This document shows, piece after piece, positions 37,355 to 46,744 of a DNA stretch of 64,000 bases (positions are counted from its first letter, which is position 1; each line of letters begins with the position of its first letter). Under the pieces are notes generated by a model. It was not told where the DNA came from. It made no database searches and was given only the letters and a program-made list of their open reading frames with translations. The stretch is from Pantoea rwandensis (lineage in GTDB: Bacteria > Pseudomonadota > Gammaproteobacteria > Enterobacterales > Enterobacteriaceae), in contig NZ_MLFR01000021.1 in NCBI RefSeq assembly GCF_002095475.1, forward strand, positions 40,085 to 104,084. The letters are read 5' to 3'. Made by a program: the position numbers and the translations under genes.

Positions 37355-37918
37355 ATGACAGCTTCAAATTCCGATGATCGATTGGCTGCCCGGTTGGCTG
37401 AGTTACGCGTGCAACGCGGCTGGTCACTAGACGAGCTGGCGATGGCGACAGGCATCAGCCGGGCATCATTGTCGCGCATTGAGCGTGCAGAGACTAGCCC
37501 CACAGCCGCTTTGCTTAATCGGCTGTGTGTGGCCTATGGATTGACCATGTCGCGCCTGTTAAGCGAAGTGGAAGAGGAGGCGGCGCTGTTGTTAAAAGTC
37601 GCTGATCAAACAGTGTGGCATGACGATGCCAGCGGTTATCAACGCCGCAGCGTGTCACCCCCTGCGAGTCATTTTAAGGCAGAAGTGGTGGAAGGGGTAT
37701 TGCGACCCGGCGCTCGTATTGAGTATGACGCGCCGCCGGTACAGGGTCTGGAGCAGCATATCTGGCTGCAATCCGGCGAGTTGACCTTCGCTATGGACGA
37801 TCAGCGCTGGACGCTTCAGGCGGGCGATTGCCTGCGTTTTCATCTCACCGGTAAATCCTCTTTTACTGCCCACGCGGAAGGCGGGGCGCGTTACATCTTG
37901 GTGGTGTGTAAACCATGA
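37355..37918 (+). CDS. XRE-cupin transcriptional regulator
   Basis: A 187-residue protein. N-terminal XRE helix-turn-helix (about 8-62: LAELRVQRGWSLDELAMATGISRASLSRIERAETSPTAALLNRLC) and C-terminal cupin (about 105-185: LEQHIWLQSGELTFAMDDQRWTLQAGDCLRFHLTGKSSF). In this class the cupin senses a small molecule and the regulator usually controls its own operon. GAGAGG precedes ATG 37355; a GTG two codons earlier is less likely. It overlaps the GNAT gene by four bases (ATGA). Confidence 0.88.
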   Translation: MTASNSDDRLAARLAELRVQRGWSLDELAMATGISRASLSRIERAETSPTAALLNRLCVAYGLTMSRLLSEVEEEAALLLKVADQTVWHDDASGYQRRSVSPPASHFKAEVVEGVLRPGARIEYDAPPVQGLEQHIWLQSGELTFAMDDQRWTLQAGDCLRFHLTGKSSFTAHAEGGARYILVVCKP

Positions 37919-38433
37919 TTGAGATCGAACAATTATCCGCGACCCAAGCGCAGCCGTTACTGGCGGCGCTGACCGATGTGTTACAGGGCTGCGTGGCGGA
38001 CGGCGCCAGCGTGGGTTTTATCGATGCGGCAGACCGTGAGGCAATAGAACGCTTCTGGCAGGACAAAATTTATAGCCTGGCAAGCGGCGACAATCAGCTG
38101 CTGGTGGCCTGGCAACAGGGCGTGATTGTGGCAACGGTGATGGTGGGCTACAGCGCCATGCCAAACGGGCGTCATCGCGCCGAGATCAGCAAATTATTGG
38201 TGCACCCAGGGGCGAGACGTCAGGGGATCGCACGACGTTTGATGCAGCAGGCTGAACAGCTGGCTGTAGAGCGGGGTAAAACGCTGCTGGTATTGGATAC
38301 GCGCAGTGGCGACGTCGCGACCGATCTCTATCTTTCGATGGACTGGCAGGTTGCGGGTTCAATCCCCGATTATGCAGAGTCCACGGCAGGGGTGCTGGAT
38401 GCCACCACCGTAATGTATAAAGGGTTGAAGTAA
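37915..38433 (+). CDS. GNAT-family N-acetyltransferase
   Basis: A 172-residue GNAT enzyme with the acetyl-CoA motif A ISKLLVHPGARRQGIARRLM (Q/R-x-x-G-x-G/A pattern) and VLDTRSGDVATDLYLSMDW. It starts inside the stop of the XRE-cupin gene, so translation is coupled and that regulator probably controls it. The substrate is unknown; it could be a toxic amine or an antibiotic. Confidence 0.88.
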   Translation: MIEIEQLSATQAQPLLAALTDVLQGCVADGASVGFIDAADREAIERFWQDKIYSLASGDNQLLVAWQQGVIVATVMVGYSAMPNGRHRAEISKLLVHPGARRQGIARRLMQQAEQLAVERGKTLLVLDTRSGDVATDLYLSMDWQVAGSIPDYAESTAGVLDATTVMYKGLK

Positions 38434-38463
38434 ACGCGCCAGCCCACAGTGGCTTGCACCAAC

Positions 38464-39435
38464 TCAGTGCGCGCCTTCGGCATCACTGAGCCCTAACGCC
38501 TGCATAAACAATCGAATAATGGGATTAATTTTCCGACCTTTTTTGATTATCAGGCAAAACGGATTTTCACGTCGCACGGTTTCATCACCTAACTCGCAGA
38601 GCTGGCCACGTGCAATAAAGGGCGCGGCGTAATGTTCGGGCAAATAACCGATAAAATGACCGGTTAAAATCAGCATGGCGACAGATTCAACCTGCACGGC
38701 TTGCGCGCCGCTGTCTTGCAGCGGAATGATGCGGCGATCGTCACGCGGCGTGACATATAAATGATTTATAATCTTCTGCTCACGTAATATTTCCACTGAT
38801 ACTTTTTTATCACAAGATCCAGAATATAAATGATGTGACATAGAGCAATATAATTTCGAATATTCTTTATAAAGCGGGAAGTAATCAAAATCACTTTTCA
38901 TTTCATAAACTGGCGCAATCCCACAATGAAAACGACCTTCGCTGACGCCACGTTCAATATCATCTAATTGCGCGGTTTGTAATCGGATTTGCACTTTTGG
39001 CGCATTCTGGTGCAACTGCTGCACCGCGGCGGTGACGGGGGATTGGGGATCGGAAATGGTGTTATCCACCACGCAGATGGCGATATCACCGAGCAGTTCA
39101 TTGCGGCTGTTGTGCAAGCGTTCACGGAACAAATTCAGCGATACGAACAGCTCCAGCGTGGCCTGATAGACATTGATACCGTATTGCGTCAGCTCAAAGC
39201 CTTCACGCCCACGACTGCATAACGTCATACCTAGCCGGATCTCCAGATCGGAAACCTGTTTGCTGATTGCCGCCAAGCCAATATTCAATTCGTGGCTGGC
39301 GGCCGTTAATCCACCGGCTTCTACCACGCATTTAAATACTCGAAGCAATTTTAAATCGATATTACTCAGTGCCAGAACCGCATTGTCGCCGCGATTATTT
39401 GCATTGTTTCCAGACTGGGAAACTTTACTTTCCAT
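38464..39435 (-). CDS. LysR-family regulator of the accessory catabolic cluster (left)
   Basis: A 323-residue LysR protein. The winged helix is at about 27-85 (LRVFKCVVEAGGLTAASHELNIGLAAISKQVSDLEIRLGMTLCSRGREGFELTQYG), followed by a periplasmic-binding-type effector domain. It is divergent from the ArgH-like operon, with 157 bp and a T-N11-A box between them. It resembles the second LysR at 49653 (shared RG-GF-LT--G and GHFIGYLPEHYA). Somewhat AT-richer than its neighbours in the middle. Probably the operon's activator. Confidence 0.88.
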   Translation of the reverse strand: MESKVSQSGNNANNRGDNAVLALSNIDLKLLRVFKCVVEAGGLTAASHELNIGLAAISKQVSDLEIRLGMTLCSRGREGFELTQYGINVYQATLELFVSLNLFRERLHNSRNELLGDIAICVVDNTISDPQSPVTAAVQQLHQNAPKVQIRLQTAQLDDIERGVSEGRFHCGIAPVYEMKSDFDYFPLYKEYSKLYCSMSHHLYSGSCDKKVSVEILREQKIINHLYVTPRDDRRIIPLQDSGAQAVQVESVAMLILTGHFIGYLPEHYAAPFIARGQLCELGDETVRRENPFCLIIKKGRKINPIIRLFMQALGLSDAEGAH

Positions 39436-39497
39436 CTTTGCTATTCAACTCCGGAATAATTGCGGTGAAAGTACAGTGAACCTGAAATATGACGTAT

Positions 39498-39512
39498 TTA
39501 CCAGCGTGGTAA
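39498..39512. promoter_or_regulatory. LysR-type T-N11-A dyad upstream of the ArgH-like operon
   Basis: TTACCA-GCG-TGGTAA, a perfect 6-bp dyad containing T-N11-A, 80 bp before the lyase start and 62 bp before the LysR start. This is the normal place and form for a LysR activator/autorepressor site. Confidence 0.6.
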
Positions 39513-39592
39513 TAAAATAAGTTTTTATTATCACTTCTGAGCTAACCATATCTTTTTCATATTGCTGACGATTATCTGTAAGGAGAAATAGC

Positions 39593-41020
39593 ATGTCTGA
39601 TAATGCCGAACTGTTATGGGGCGCGCGTTTTAAAGCGGCACCGGCGGCCAGTTTAACCGCACTGTCACGTAGCCCGGATTATTACTTTGCATTGGCTCCT
39701 TACGATTTAGCGGGCTGCCGGGCACATGCGCGTGAACTGGCGCGTGGCGACCTGCTTAGCGCTGATGAGCTTGCGACCATGCTCGCGGCGATCGAGGCGC
39801 TGGATGCGGATTACCGCGCGGGAAAACTGTATCCGATTGCGGCCGATGAGGATGTGCACACCTTTATCGAGCGTGCGCTGACAGAACGTTTAGGTCCATT
39901 GGGCGGCAAACTGCGCGCTGGACGTTCGCGTAACGACCAGACCGTTAACGACCTGCGACTTTACCTGCGCGATAACGGCCGCAAGGTGGTTGCCGCCTTG
40001 CTGACATTGCAGCAATCATTGGTGGAACAGGCGGCTCAGCATACCGAAAGCGTGGCGCCGGGTTTCACTCACTTGCAGCAAGCACAGCCGATTGTCTTTG
40101 GTCATCAGCTGTTGGCGCATGCCCAGTCGTTTGCCCGAGATATCGAACGGATGCAGGACTGGGATCGCCGCAGTGCGCGTTGTCCACTCGGTGCCGCAGC
40201 AATGGCGGGATCGGCGATTGCGCGCCAGCCGGAAAAAGCGGCTGAAGACCTGGCATATCTCGCGCCGTGCGAGAACTCCATTGATGCCGTCGCCAGCCGC
40301 GATTACGCCGCAGAGTTCCTGTTCGTTACCAGCATGATCGGCATCAACCTGTCGCGCCTGTGTGAAGAGGTGTGCATGTGGGCCTCGCGCCAGTTCCGCT
40401 GGGTGGAGCTGCATGACAGTTACGCCACCGGCAGCTCAATCATGCCGCAGAAGAAAAACCCAGATATCGCCGAACTGACACGTGGTCGCTCTGGCCGCCT
40501 GGTGGGCAACCTGATGGCGCTGCTGACCACCATGAAAGCCATGCCACTCTCCTATAACCGCGATCTCAGCGACGACAAACGCAACGTCATCGACGCTGTC
40601 GACACCCTGCTGCTGGTGCTGCCAGCGATGGCGGGCATGATGTCCACGCTGAAATTCAACAAGGATGTGATGCGTGAACAGGCGCCCGATGGATTTACGT
40701 TGGCAACCGAAGTGGCCGACTGGCTGGCGATGCGCGGCGTGCCTTTCCGTGAAGCCCATGAAATTACCGGCCAACTGGTGCAACTCTGCGAGCGCGAAAA
40801 CTGTGGATTGTCAGATCTCAGCGATGCGCAATTGCAGGCGGTCGATATACGTTTGACGCCAGAGGTGCGCAGTGCGCTGACGCTGGAAGCCGCACTGGCG
40901 GCTCGCAGTGGTTATGGCGGGACTGCACCGGAACGAGTGCGTGAACAGTTGGCTCGTTTGCAAACGCTGATGCAGGACCAGCAGCGCTGGACTGAAGATT
41001 ACGCTGGCCCGCGTGCCTGA
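39593..41020 (+). CDS. Argininosuccinate lyase-like C-N lyase
   Basis: A 475-residue member of the fumarase/aspartase/ASL superfamily, slightly longer than ArgH. Seen: ADEDVHTFIERALTERLG, the C1 region LRAGRSRNDQT, the C2 region FTHLQQAQPIVFGH, and the flexible signature loop GSSIMPQKKNPDIAE (about 281-294) holding the catalytic Ser. It sits outside any arginine operon, next to an ABC importer and an MmgE/PrpD gene, so it is probably a catabolic paralogue. EDDS lyase and iminodisuccinate lyases are relevant relatives that release fumarate from N-substituted aspartates. AGGAG precedes the ATG. Substrate is inference. Confidence 0.85.
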   Translation: MSDNAELLWGARFKAAPAASLTALSRSPDYYFALAPYDLAGCRAHARELARGDLLSADELATMLAAIEALDADYRAGKLYPIAADEDVHTFIERALTERLGPLGGKLRAGRSRNDQTVNDLRLYLRDNGRKVVAALLTLQQSLVEQAAQHTESVAPGFTHLQQAQPIVFGHQLLAHAQSFARDIERMQDWDRRSARCPLGAAAMAGSAIARQPEKAAEDLAYLAPCENSIDAVASRDYAAEFLFVTSMIGINLSRLCEEVCMWASRQFRWVELHDSYATGSSIMPQKKNPDIAELTRGRSGRLVGNLMALLTTMKAMPLSYNRDLSDDKRNVIDAVDTLLLVLPAMAGMMSTLKFNKDVMREQAPDGFTLATEVADWLAMRGVPFREAHEITGQLVQLCERENCGLSDLSDAQLQAVDIRLTPEVRSALTLEAALAARSGYGGTAPERVREQLARLQTLMQDQQRWTEDYAGPRA

Positions 41021-41030
41021 GGAGACGATT

Positions 41031-41909
41031 ATGTCGCAATCGACCCCGGTTGAACCCAGCATCAACAACAGCCGTGAGCAGACACACTACGATCTGGATC
41101 GTTATCAGGTGGTGCCACGTCGTTATTACGGACGCATCACCGCATCGGCAGTGATCCTGATTCTGCTGGCACTGCTGGTGAATGCGTTCGCGCATGGCAA
41201 CATTGAGTGGTCATTCGTCGGCCAGTTCTTTACCGCGCAAGCCATCCTCAATGGCGTGGTGAATACCCTGATCATGTCAGTACTGGCGATGGGGCTGGGC
41301 ATCCTGTTCGGTGTGGTCACTGCCATTATGTACATGTCGCCGAACCCGGTGTTGCATTACATCGCCGTGGGCTATGCCTGGATCTTCCGTGGCACGCCGT
41401 TGATTCTGCAATTGCTACTGTGGTTCAACCTTGCGCTGGTGTTCCCTACCATCGCCATCCCCGGCCTGTTCAGCGTGCAAACTGTCACCATCATGACGCC
41501 ATTCCTGGCGGCGTTGCTTGGCCTGAGCATCAACCAGGGGGCTTATACCTCGGAAGTGGTGCGCGCCGGTTTGTTATCAGTGGATACCGGTCAATATGAA
41601 GCGGCAAAAGCCATTGGCATGCCGCGTCTGCAAGCGCTGCAACGCATCATTCTGCCGCAGGCGATGCGCGTGATTTTGCCGCCCGTGGGTAACGAATTCA
41701 TCAGCATGATCAAAACCACCAGCCTGGCGAGCATGATCCAGTACTCCGAACTGCTCTACAACACGCAAACCATCTACTTCGCCAACGCGCGCGTGATGGA
41801 GCTGCTGTTCGTGGCGGGCATCTGGTACCTGATCATCGTGACCGTGCTGTCGTTTGGTCAAAGTCGCCTTGAGCGCTTCTTCTCACGCGGTCACCGCCAG
41901 CGTCAGTAA
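41031..41909 (+). CDS. Polar amino-acid ABC transporter permease
   Basis: A 292-residue HisMQ/YecS-type permease with about five helices after a hydrophilic ~35-residue N-terminus. The EAA loop reads [37 protein letters not shown]. Only one permease gene is present, so a homodimer is expected. ATG 41031 follows GAGGAGA, 10 bp after the lyase stop. Confidence 0.92.
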   Translation: MSQSTPVEPSINNSREQTHYDLDRYQVVPRRYYGRITASAVILILLALLVNAFAHGNIEWSFVGQFFTAQAILNGVVNTLIMSVLAMGLGILFGVVTAIMYMSPNPVLHYIAVGYAWIFRGTPLILQLLLWFNLALVFPTIAIPGLFSVQTVTIMTPFLAALLGLSINQGAYTSEVVRAGLLSVDTGQYEAAKAIGMPRLQALQRIILPQAMRVILPPVGNEFISMIKTTSLASMIQYSELLYNTQTIYFANARVMELLFVAGIWYLIIVTVLSFGQSRLERFFSRGHRQRQ

Positions 41910-41922
41910 TTGGGAGAGAGAG

Positions 41923-42687
41923 ATGAGAAACATCGTGCGCGCCGTCAAGGTGAACAAATATTTTGACCAGTTCCATGCGCTCAAGGATGTCAGCCTTGAG
42001 GTGAATTACGGCGAGGTAATGTGCATCCTCGGTCCCTCCGGTTCGGGCAAAAGTACCTTCCTGCGCTGCATCAACCAACTGGAGAAGATCGATCAGGGTG
42101 GCATCTGGGTCGACAACGAATTAGCGGGCTATCGCATAGCTGGCAACAAACTGCATGCGTTGAGCGATAAGCAGATTGCACGTCAGCGGTTGCAAACCGG
42201 CATGGTGTTCCAGCGCTTTAACCTGTTCCCGCATAAAACCGCGCTGGAGAACATTATCGAAGGACCTTGCCGGGTACTGCTGCGTCCCAAGCGTGAAGCC
42301 AGTGAAGAGGCAATGGCGCTGCTGGATCGGGTGGGACTGGCGCACAAAGCGCATGACTATCCGCAGTCGTTGTCTGGCGGGCAACAGCAGCGTGTGGCGA
42401 TTGCCCGTGCGCTGGCGATGAAACCCAAACTGATGTTGTTCGACGAACCGACGTCGGCGCTGGATCCAGAGATGGTTGGTGAAGTGCTGGCGGTGATGCG
42501 GCAGTTGGCAAAGGAGGGCACCACCATGCTGGTGGTGACCCACGAAATGGGCTTTGCCCGTGAGGTGGCTAACCAGGTGGTGTTTATGGACGAGGGACGC
42601 ATTATCGAGCAGGGCGCACCAGAAGACATTCTGTTGAACCCGCAAAATCCACGGATGAAAAACTTTATTAACGCGATTCTTCTTTAA
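41923..42687 (+). CDS. Polar amino-acid ABC transporter ATPase
   Basis: A 254-residue GlnQ/HisP-type ATPase: Walker [12 protein letters not shown]-loop [16 protein letters not shown], signature [17 protein letters not shown], Walker [15 protein letters not shown] and H-loop [14 protein letters not shown]. The frame is open further upstream, but ATG 41923 after GGGAGAGAG is the family start. Confidence 0.94.
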   Translation: MRNIVRAVKVNKYFDQFHALKDVSLEVNYGEVMCILGPSGSGKSTFLRCINQLEKIDQGGIWVDNELAGYRIAGNKLHALSDKQIARQRLQTGMVFQRFNLFPHKTALENIIEGPCRVLLRPKREASEEAMALLDRVGLAHKAHDYPQSLSGGQQQRVAIARALAMKPKLMLFDEPTSALDPEMVGEVLAVMRQLAKEGTTMLVVTHEMGFAREVANQVVFMDEGRIIEQGAPEDILLNPQNPRMKNFINAILL

Positions 42688-42706
42688 CGTGACCGGGGTG
42701 AAAAAC

Positions 42707-43528
42707 ATGAAAAAACTGTTATTGAGTGCCATCAGTGCCGCGCTGTTACTGCAATCTTCGGCTTGGGCGGATATTGCCGTACCCGCCGCGATCAAAGAGA
42801 AAGGGCTGACGGTGGCCATCATGCCGAACTACCCGCCGATGGATTTTAAAGATCCCGCGACGAACCAGCTGACAGGCGTGGATTACGATCTCGGTCAGGC
42901 GATTGGTGAAAAACTGGGTGTGAAGATCAACTGGCAGGAGATCGCCTTTGAGCAGATGGTCAACGCGGTGGTGACCAAACGCGTCGATCTGGTGATGTCC
43001 GGTATGACCGACACCAAAGAGCGCCAGAAAGTGGTCAACTTTATCGACTACTTCAAAACCGGTCCGCAGTTCTACACCTTGAGTTCACACAGTGAGATCA
43101 ATAGTGCGATGGATCTGTGCGGCAAGAAAGTCGGCACCAGCCGTCGCACCACCTTCCCACAAGAGATTGCCAACTGGTCAAAAGCACACTGCGAAGCTGC
43201 CGGTAAACCTGCGATTGTCGTGGTCGGCGCAGAAGGGACTGCGGATGCACGTACCCAATTGCGCCAGGGACGACTGGATGGCGCGGTGCAGGGGAGTGAA
43301 ACGCTGCCGTACATCATGAACCTGGAAAAAGGCACCTTTAAGCCGCTGGATAAAGCCTTCTCCTTCCAATACACCGGCATGGCGATGGGCAAAGACGCCA
43401 CTGAGTTGACGACGGCGGTGCAGGCAGCGATTGATGCCATGATTGCCGATGGCAGCTACCAAAAGATCCTCAGCAAGTGGGGCTTGACCGACAACGGCAT
43501 CACCAAAGCGCAGATCAATCAGGGCTAA
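42707..43528 (+). CDS. Periplasmic substrate-binding protein of the cluster's ABC importer
   Basis: A 273-residue family 3 solute-binding protein. Signal peptide MKKLLLSAISAALLLQSSAWA. GLTVAIMPNYPPMDFKDPATNQLTGVDYDLGQAIGEKLGV and DLVMSGMTDTKERQKVVNFIDYF are the family signatures. Two Cys residues (LCGKKVG, KAHCEAAGK) could form a disulfide. GGGGTG precedes ATG 42707; a GTG six codons earlier is in frame. This protein sets the specificity of the system. Confidence 0.93.
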   Translation: MKKLLLSAISAALLLQSSAWADIAVPAAIKEKGLTVAIMPNYPPMDFKDPATNQLTGVDYDLGQAIGEKLGVKINWQEIAFEQMVNAVVTKRVDLVMSGMTDTKERQKVVNFIDYFKTGPQFYTLSSHSEINSAMDLCGKKVGTSRRTTFPQEIANWSKAHCEAAGKPAIVVVGAEGTADARTQLRQGRLDGAVQGSETLPYIMNLEKGTFKPLDKAFSFQYTGMAMGKDATELTTAVQAAIDAMIADGSYQKILSKWGLTDNGITKAQINQG

Positions 43529-43540
43529 AGGAGCAAGCAG

Positions 43541-44386
43541 ATGCAACAACCGGGCGCAGTACGCTGGCCGCAGGGTAAACGCGGCTGTATGGCGCTGGCG
43601 TTTGACCTTGACGGTCCCACCGGCGATGCCATGTTGAATGGCAGCCTGTGGTCAACGCCAGAGTATTTTACCTTTGGGGCTTATGGCCCGCACCGTGCGC
43701 TCGGCCGATTGCTCGACCTGCTGCGCGCTTTCCAGATTCCCGCCACGTTTTTTGTGCCAGCATGGGTGGTGGAGCAGTGGCCGCAGCAGTGTCAGGCGAT
43801 TATCGAACAGGGCCACGAAGTGGCCTATCACGGCTACCGTCATGAATCCTTCTGGGCGATCTCACCGGCAGAACAACGTGCGGTGATGGCGAAATCGGCC
43901 GAGATCTTTAAACAGCATCTGGGTATTACCGCCTGTGGATTCCGCACGCCGTCAGGTGACTGGCATGCAGAAACACCGCAAATTTTGCGTGAGGCTGGCG
44001 TGATTTACTCCAGCAGCATGCGCGGTGACGATCGTCCCTACGCAATGCCAGTAGCAGGTCATACTCCGTTGGTCGAGATCCCCGGCAAGTGGGAAATGGA
44101 TGACTACGCCTCGCTGGCTTACACCCGCCAGCCTGACTTCCCTAAAGGGGGCGATCGTATCGCCAGTTATGCGCAGACGCGCGATAACTGGCAGCGAGAG
44201 TTTGACGGTGCAATGGATGAGGGCTTGTGCCTCACCACGCTGTTTCATCCGAAAATTTCTGGCCAGCCGGGACGTATCCTGCTGCTGGAGCAGTTGTTTG
44301 AACATATGACGGCGCGTGACGACGTGTGGTTTGCCCGTTGTGATGCAGTTGCGCAGTGGTTTTTGCAGGAGCAACAGTATGACTGA
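43541..44386 (+). CDS. Polysaccharide deacetylase-fold (PuuE-like) hydrolase, intact site
   Basis: A 281-residue NodB-homology protein without a signal peptide, so cytoplasmic and unlikely to act on cell wall. Motif 1 is FDLDG (Asp22, Asp24), motif 2 HGYRH (His97, His101), motif 3 GFRTPSGDW and the late His motif LFHPKISGQPGR. Cytoplasmic members of this superfamily hydrolyse small amides (for example the PuuE allantoinase), so an amide or cyclic amide in the imported substrate is a reasonable target. AAGGAG precedes the ATG. It overlaps the next gene by 8 bp. Confidence 0.85.
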   Translation: MQQPGAVRWPQGKRGCMALAFDLDGPTGDAMLNGSLWSTPEYFTFGAYGPHRALGRLLDLLRAFQIPATFFVPAWVVEQWPQQCQAIIEQGHEVAYHGYRHESFWAISPAEQRAVMAKSAEIFKQHLGITACGFRTPSGDWHAETPQILREAGVIYSSSMRGDDRPYAMPVAGHTPLVEIPGKWEMDDYASLAYTRQPDFPKGGDRIASYAQTRDNWQREFDGAMDEGLCLTTLFHPKISGQPGRILLLEQLFEHMTARDDVWFARCDAVAQWFLQEQQYD

Positions 44387-45266
44387 ATCTTCCCGCTGGC
44401 CGCTGGGCTTCCAGTCAGCCGCACTCCTCACCATTGATTTCAACGATATTCACGGCATTTTGACCCAGGCACCCGCCGTGGCCGGACGGGATAAAACCTT
44501 GTCCGTCTGGCGATACGGCACGCTGCGGGGTGTCGATCGTTTACTGGCGCTGCTGGCAGAAAAACAGCTGAAAGCCAGCTGGTGCATCCCGGCGATTGTC
44601 GCTGAGGAACAACCCGAACTGATTGCCCGCATCGTTGGCGAGGGGCATGAAATCGCCTGCAGCGGCGATCGCCATGAAGATTTCTCGGTGCTCTCACTGG
44701 ATCAGCAGATAGCCAGCGTTACGCGCGGCTGCGACAAGCTGGCGCAGTTGACCGGCCAGCCCATTCAGGGATTCCGCACACCCGCAGGACAGTGGAAACC
44801 CGGTCTGGCAGCAGCGCTGGTGGAAAAAGGGATTCGCTGGTCATCCAGTTGGCGTGGCGACGATTTACCGTACTTTCATCCGGGCACCCGCTTAGTCGAA
44901 CTGCCCATGCATTATACGCTGGAAGACGAACCCTACTTTGCCTTCAACCTCAGCCCTGCGATTCCGCCGGGGCAATCGCGCATTGCGCCATACGCAGAGA
45001 CGTTGGCGAACATGACGCAGGACTTCCAAGGGTTCCACCGTTTTGGCCTGTGTTATCTGTTGCGCCTGCATCCGGAAATCATCGGCACCGCCGGGCGCAT
45101 TGGATTGCTGCGCGAACTGATCGAGACGTTACAACAGCACAACGTATGGATCGCCACCGGGGAACAGATTGCCGCACATTGGCAATCACAGCCGGACAAT
45201 GATTTCTCCCATCCAGCCGAAGTCTTTACTCGCATTATTGGAGGTGCGCATGGCCTCAACGCTTGA
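44379..45266 (+). CDS. Polysaccharide deacetylase-fold paralogue with altered metal site
   Basis: A 295-residue paralogue of the preceding protein, alignable throughout (GHEIACSGDRHEDF against GHEVAYHGYRHESF; GFRTPAGQW against GFRTPSGDW; HPEIIGTAGRIGLL against HPKISGQPGRILLL). Motif 1 is IDFND, with Asn22 replacing the second Asp. Motif 2 has Ser95 in place of the first His; His99 remains. So two of the three usual metal ligands are gone. CAGGAG precedes ATG 44379. It may be a non-catalytic partner of the intact copy or a metal-independent enzyme. Confidence 0.82.
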   Translation: MTESSRWPLGFQSAALLTIDFNDIHGILTQAPAVAGRDKTLSVWRYGTLRGVDRLLALLAEKQLKASWCIPAIVAEEQPELIARIVGEGHEIACSGDRHEDFSVLSLDQQIASVTRGCDKLAQLTGQPIQGFRTPAGQWKPGLAAALVEKGIRWSSSWRGDDLPYFHPGTRLVELPMHYTLEDEPYFAFNLSPAIPPGQSRIAPYAETLANMTQDFQGFHRFGLCYLLRLHPEIIGTAGRIGLLRELIETLQQHNVWIATGEQIAAHWQSQPDNDFSHPAEVFTRIIGGAHGLNA

Positions 45267-46611
45267 GCAACTGGCGGCGTTCATTGCTGATACCGATTTT
45301 GAACAGTTGCCACCGTCGCTGGTGGAGCAGGCGAAGCGTCATTTGCTGGATACGCTCGGGGCTTCACTGGCGGGCAGCGACAGCCCAATCTGGCGCGAAT
45401 GTCTGGCATTGGTGCTCGCAGAAGGGGGACATCAGCAGGCGCAGGTTTGGGGCAGTTCACGGCAAGTCAATCCGCGCCAGGCTGCGTGGCTCAATGGCGT
45501 GGCCGCACATATGTATGAACTGGATGATACCGGCGGCTGCGATCACTCCGGCGCGGTGGTCATTCCCGCCATACTGGCGGCACTGCCTTTGGCGACACAG
45601 CCGGTTGACGGTCAGGCATTGCTGGTGGCGATGGTGATCGGTTATGACGTTGGACGCCGGGTGCTGGAAGCCTGCGGTGGCTACTCTGCCCACAATGGTG
45701 CAGGCTGGCACTCCACCGCCAGCTGTGGCGTATTTGGTGCAGCGGCGGCTGTGTGTTCACTGTTACAACTGGATCGCGCCCAGTGCGCCTCAGCATTGGG
45801 CATTGCAGCCAGCTTTAGCGGCGGTTTATGGGGCTTCATTCATGACGGCTCACACACCAAAAAGCTGCATGCGGCGCGTGCGGCAGAAAGCGGCGTGCAG
45901 GCAGCCTTGCTGGCGCAGCGCGGTATCAACGGACCATCAGCGGTATTTGAAGCGAAGTGGGGCGGATTCCTGCAAACCCTTGCGCCAGAGACACAGCAGC
46001 CGGATGCCTTGACCGCCGATCTCGGCACGGTTTGGAAATTAGCGCGCTGTTCTATCAAACCCTATGCCGCCTGTCGTGGCACCCATTCGGCAATCGATGC
46101 GCTCGGCATCTTGCTAACGCAGCATCAGGTTACCGTTAACAATATCGAACGCATTGTGGTGGGGCTGAATCCGTTCCTACTGGAAATGTGCGGTGGACGA
46201 GAGTTGCAGAGCCTGGCAAGTGCGCAGATGAGCCTGCCGTATGCATTGGCGGCGCGTGCGTTGTATGGCTCAGCGGAACTGGCAAGTTACGATGATGCGA
46301 AACGACTGCATTCGCAGGTGGATGCCTTGATGGCGCGAATTGTGTTGGTGATTGATGAGCAACAGGGCCGCGACGACGAGCCGTGGGTGCGGATTGAAAC
46401 CCAGCAGGGCGATCACTGGCAGCAGCATGTCGCTATACCATCGGGGGCGCCGGCTAATCCGCTGAGCCTTGAAGCGCTGCTGGCTAAATACCGTAGTTTA
46501 GCGGGGCGCGTGTTGCCGCTGGAGCAGGTTGAACAGCTGGAGGCGATTTGTATGGAGTTGGATGACGTCGCGGATGTACGGGAAGTTGTGGCGCTGCTGG
46601 CTCGTGTATAG
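45250..46611 (+). CDS. MmgE/PrpD-family protein
   Basis: A 453-residue MmgE/PrpD protein. Seen: LEQAKRHLLDTLG-type N-terminus (VEQAKRHLLDTLGASLAGS), AAWLNGVAAHMYELDDTGGCDHSGAVVIPAILAA, GWHSTASCGVFGAAAAVCSLLQL and KPYAACRGTHSAIDA. Relatives include 2-methylcitrate dehydratase, cis-aconitate decarboxylase and iminodisuccinate epimerase. The epimerase precedent is notable because an ASL-like lyase heads the same operon. ATG 45250 follows GGAGG and overlaps the previous gene by 17 bp. Last gene of the seven-gene operon. Confidence 0.88.
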   Translation: MASTLEQLAAFIADTDFEQLPPSLVEQAKRHLLDTLGASLAGSDSPIWRECLALVLAEGGHQQAQVWGSSRQVNPRQAAWLNGVAAHMYELDDTGGCDHSGAVVIPAILAALPLATQPVDGQALLVAMVIGYDVGRRVLEACGGYSAHNGAGWHSTASCGVFGAAAAVCSLLQLDRAQCASALGIAASFSGGLWGFIHDGSHTKKLHAARAAESGVQAALLAQRGINGPSAVFEAKWGGFLQTLAPETQQPDALTADLGTVWKLARCSIKPYAACRGTHSAIDALGILLTQHQVTVNNIERIVVGLNPFLLEMCGGRELQSLASAQMSLPYALAARALYGSAELASYDDAKRLHSQVDALMARIVLVIDEQQGRDDEPWVRIETQQGDHWQQHVAIPSGAPANPLSLEALLAKYRSLAGRVLPLEQVEQLEAICMELDDVADVREVVALLARV

Positions 46612-46744
46612 GGTTTGGGTGCTAATTTTTCACCTGAATTTGTAGAAAAAACTGAGGCTGCTGATGCATTTGCATGCTCGCAGATTAATTCACGGCTGAT
46701 GTTGTTGTTCGCAGGTAATGATGATGTTCACAGGTGTTAACGCA

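Noticed and set aside
39593..41020. Reading the lyase as the biosynthetic argH
   Set aside because: No argB, argC, argE or argG is nearby; it heads an operon with an importer and an MmgE/PrpD gene under a LysR regulator, which favours a catabolic paralogue. Only a genome search for a second argH would settle it.
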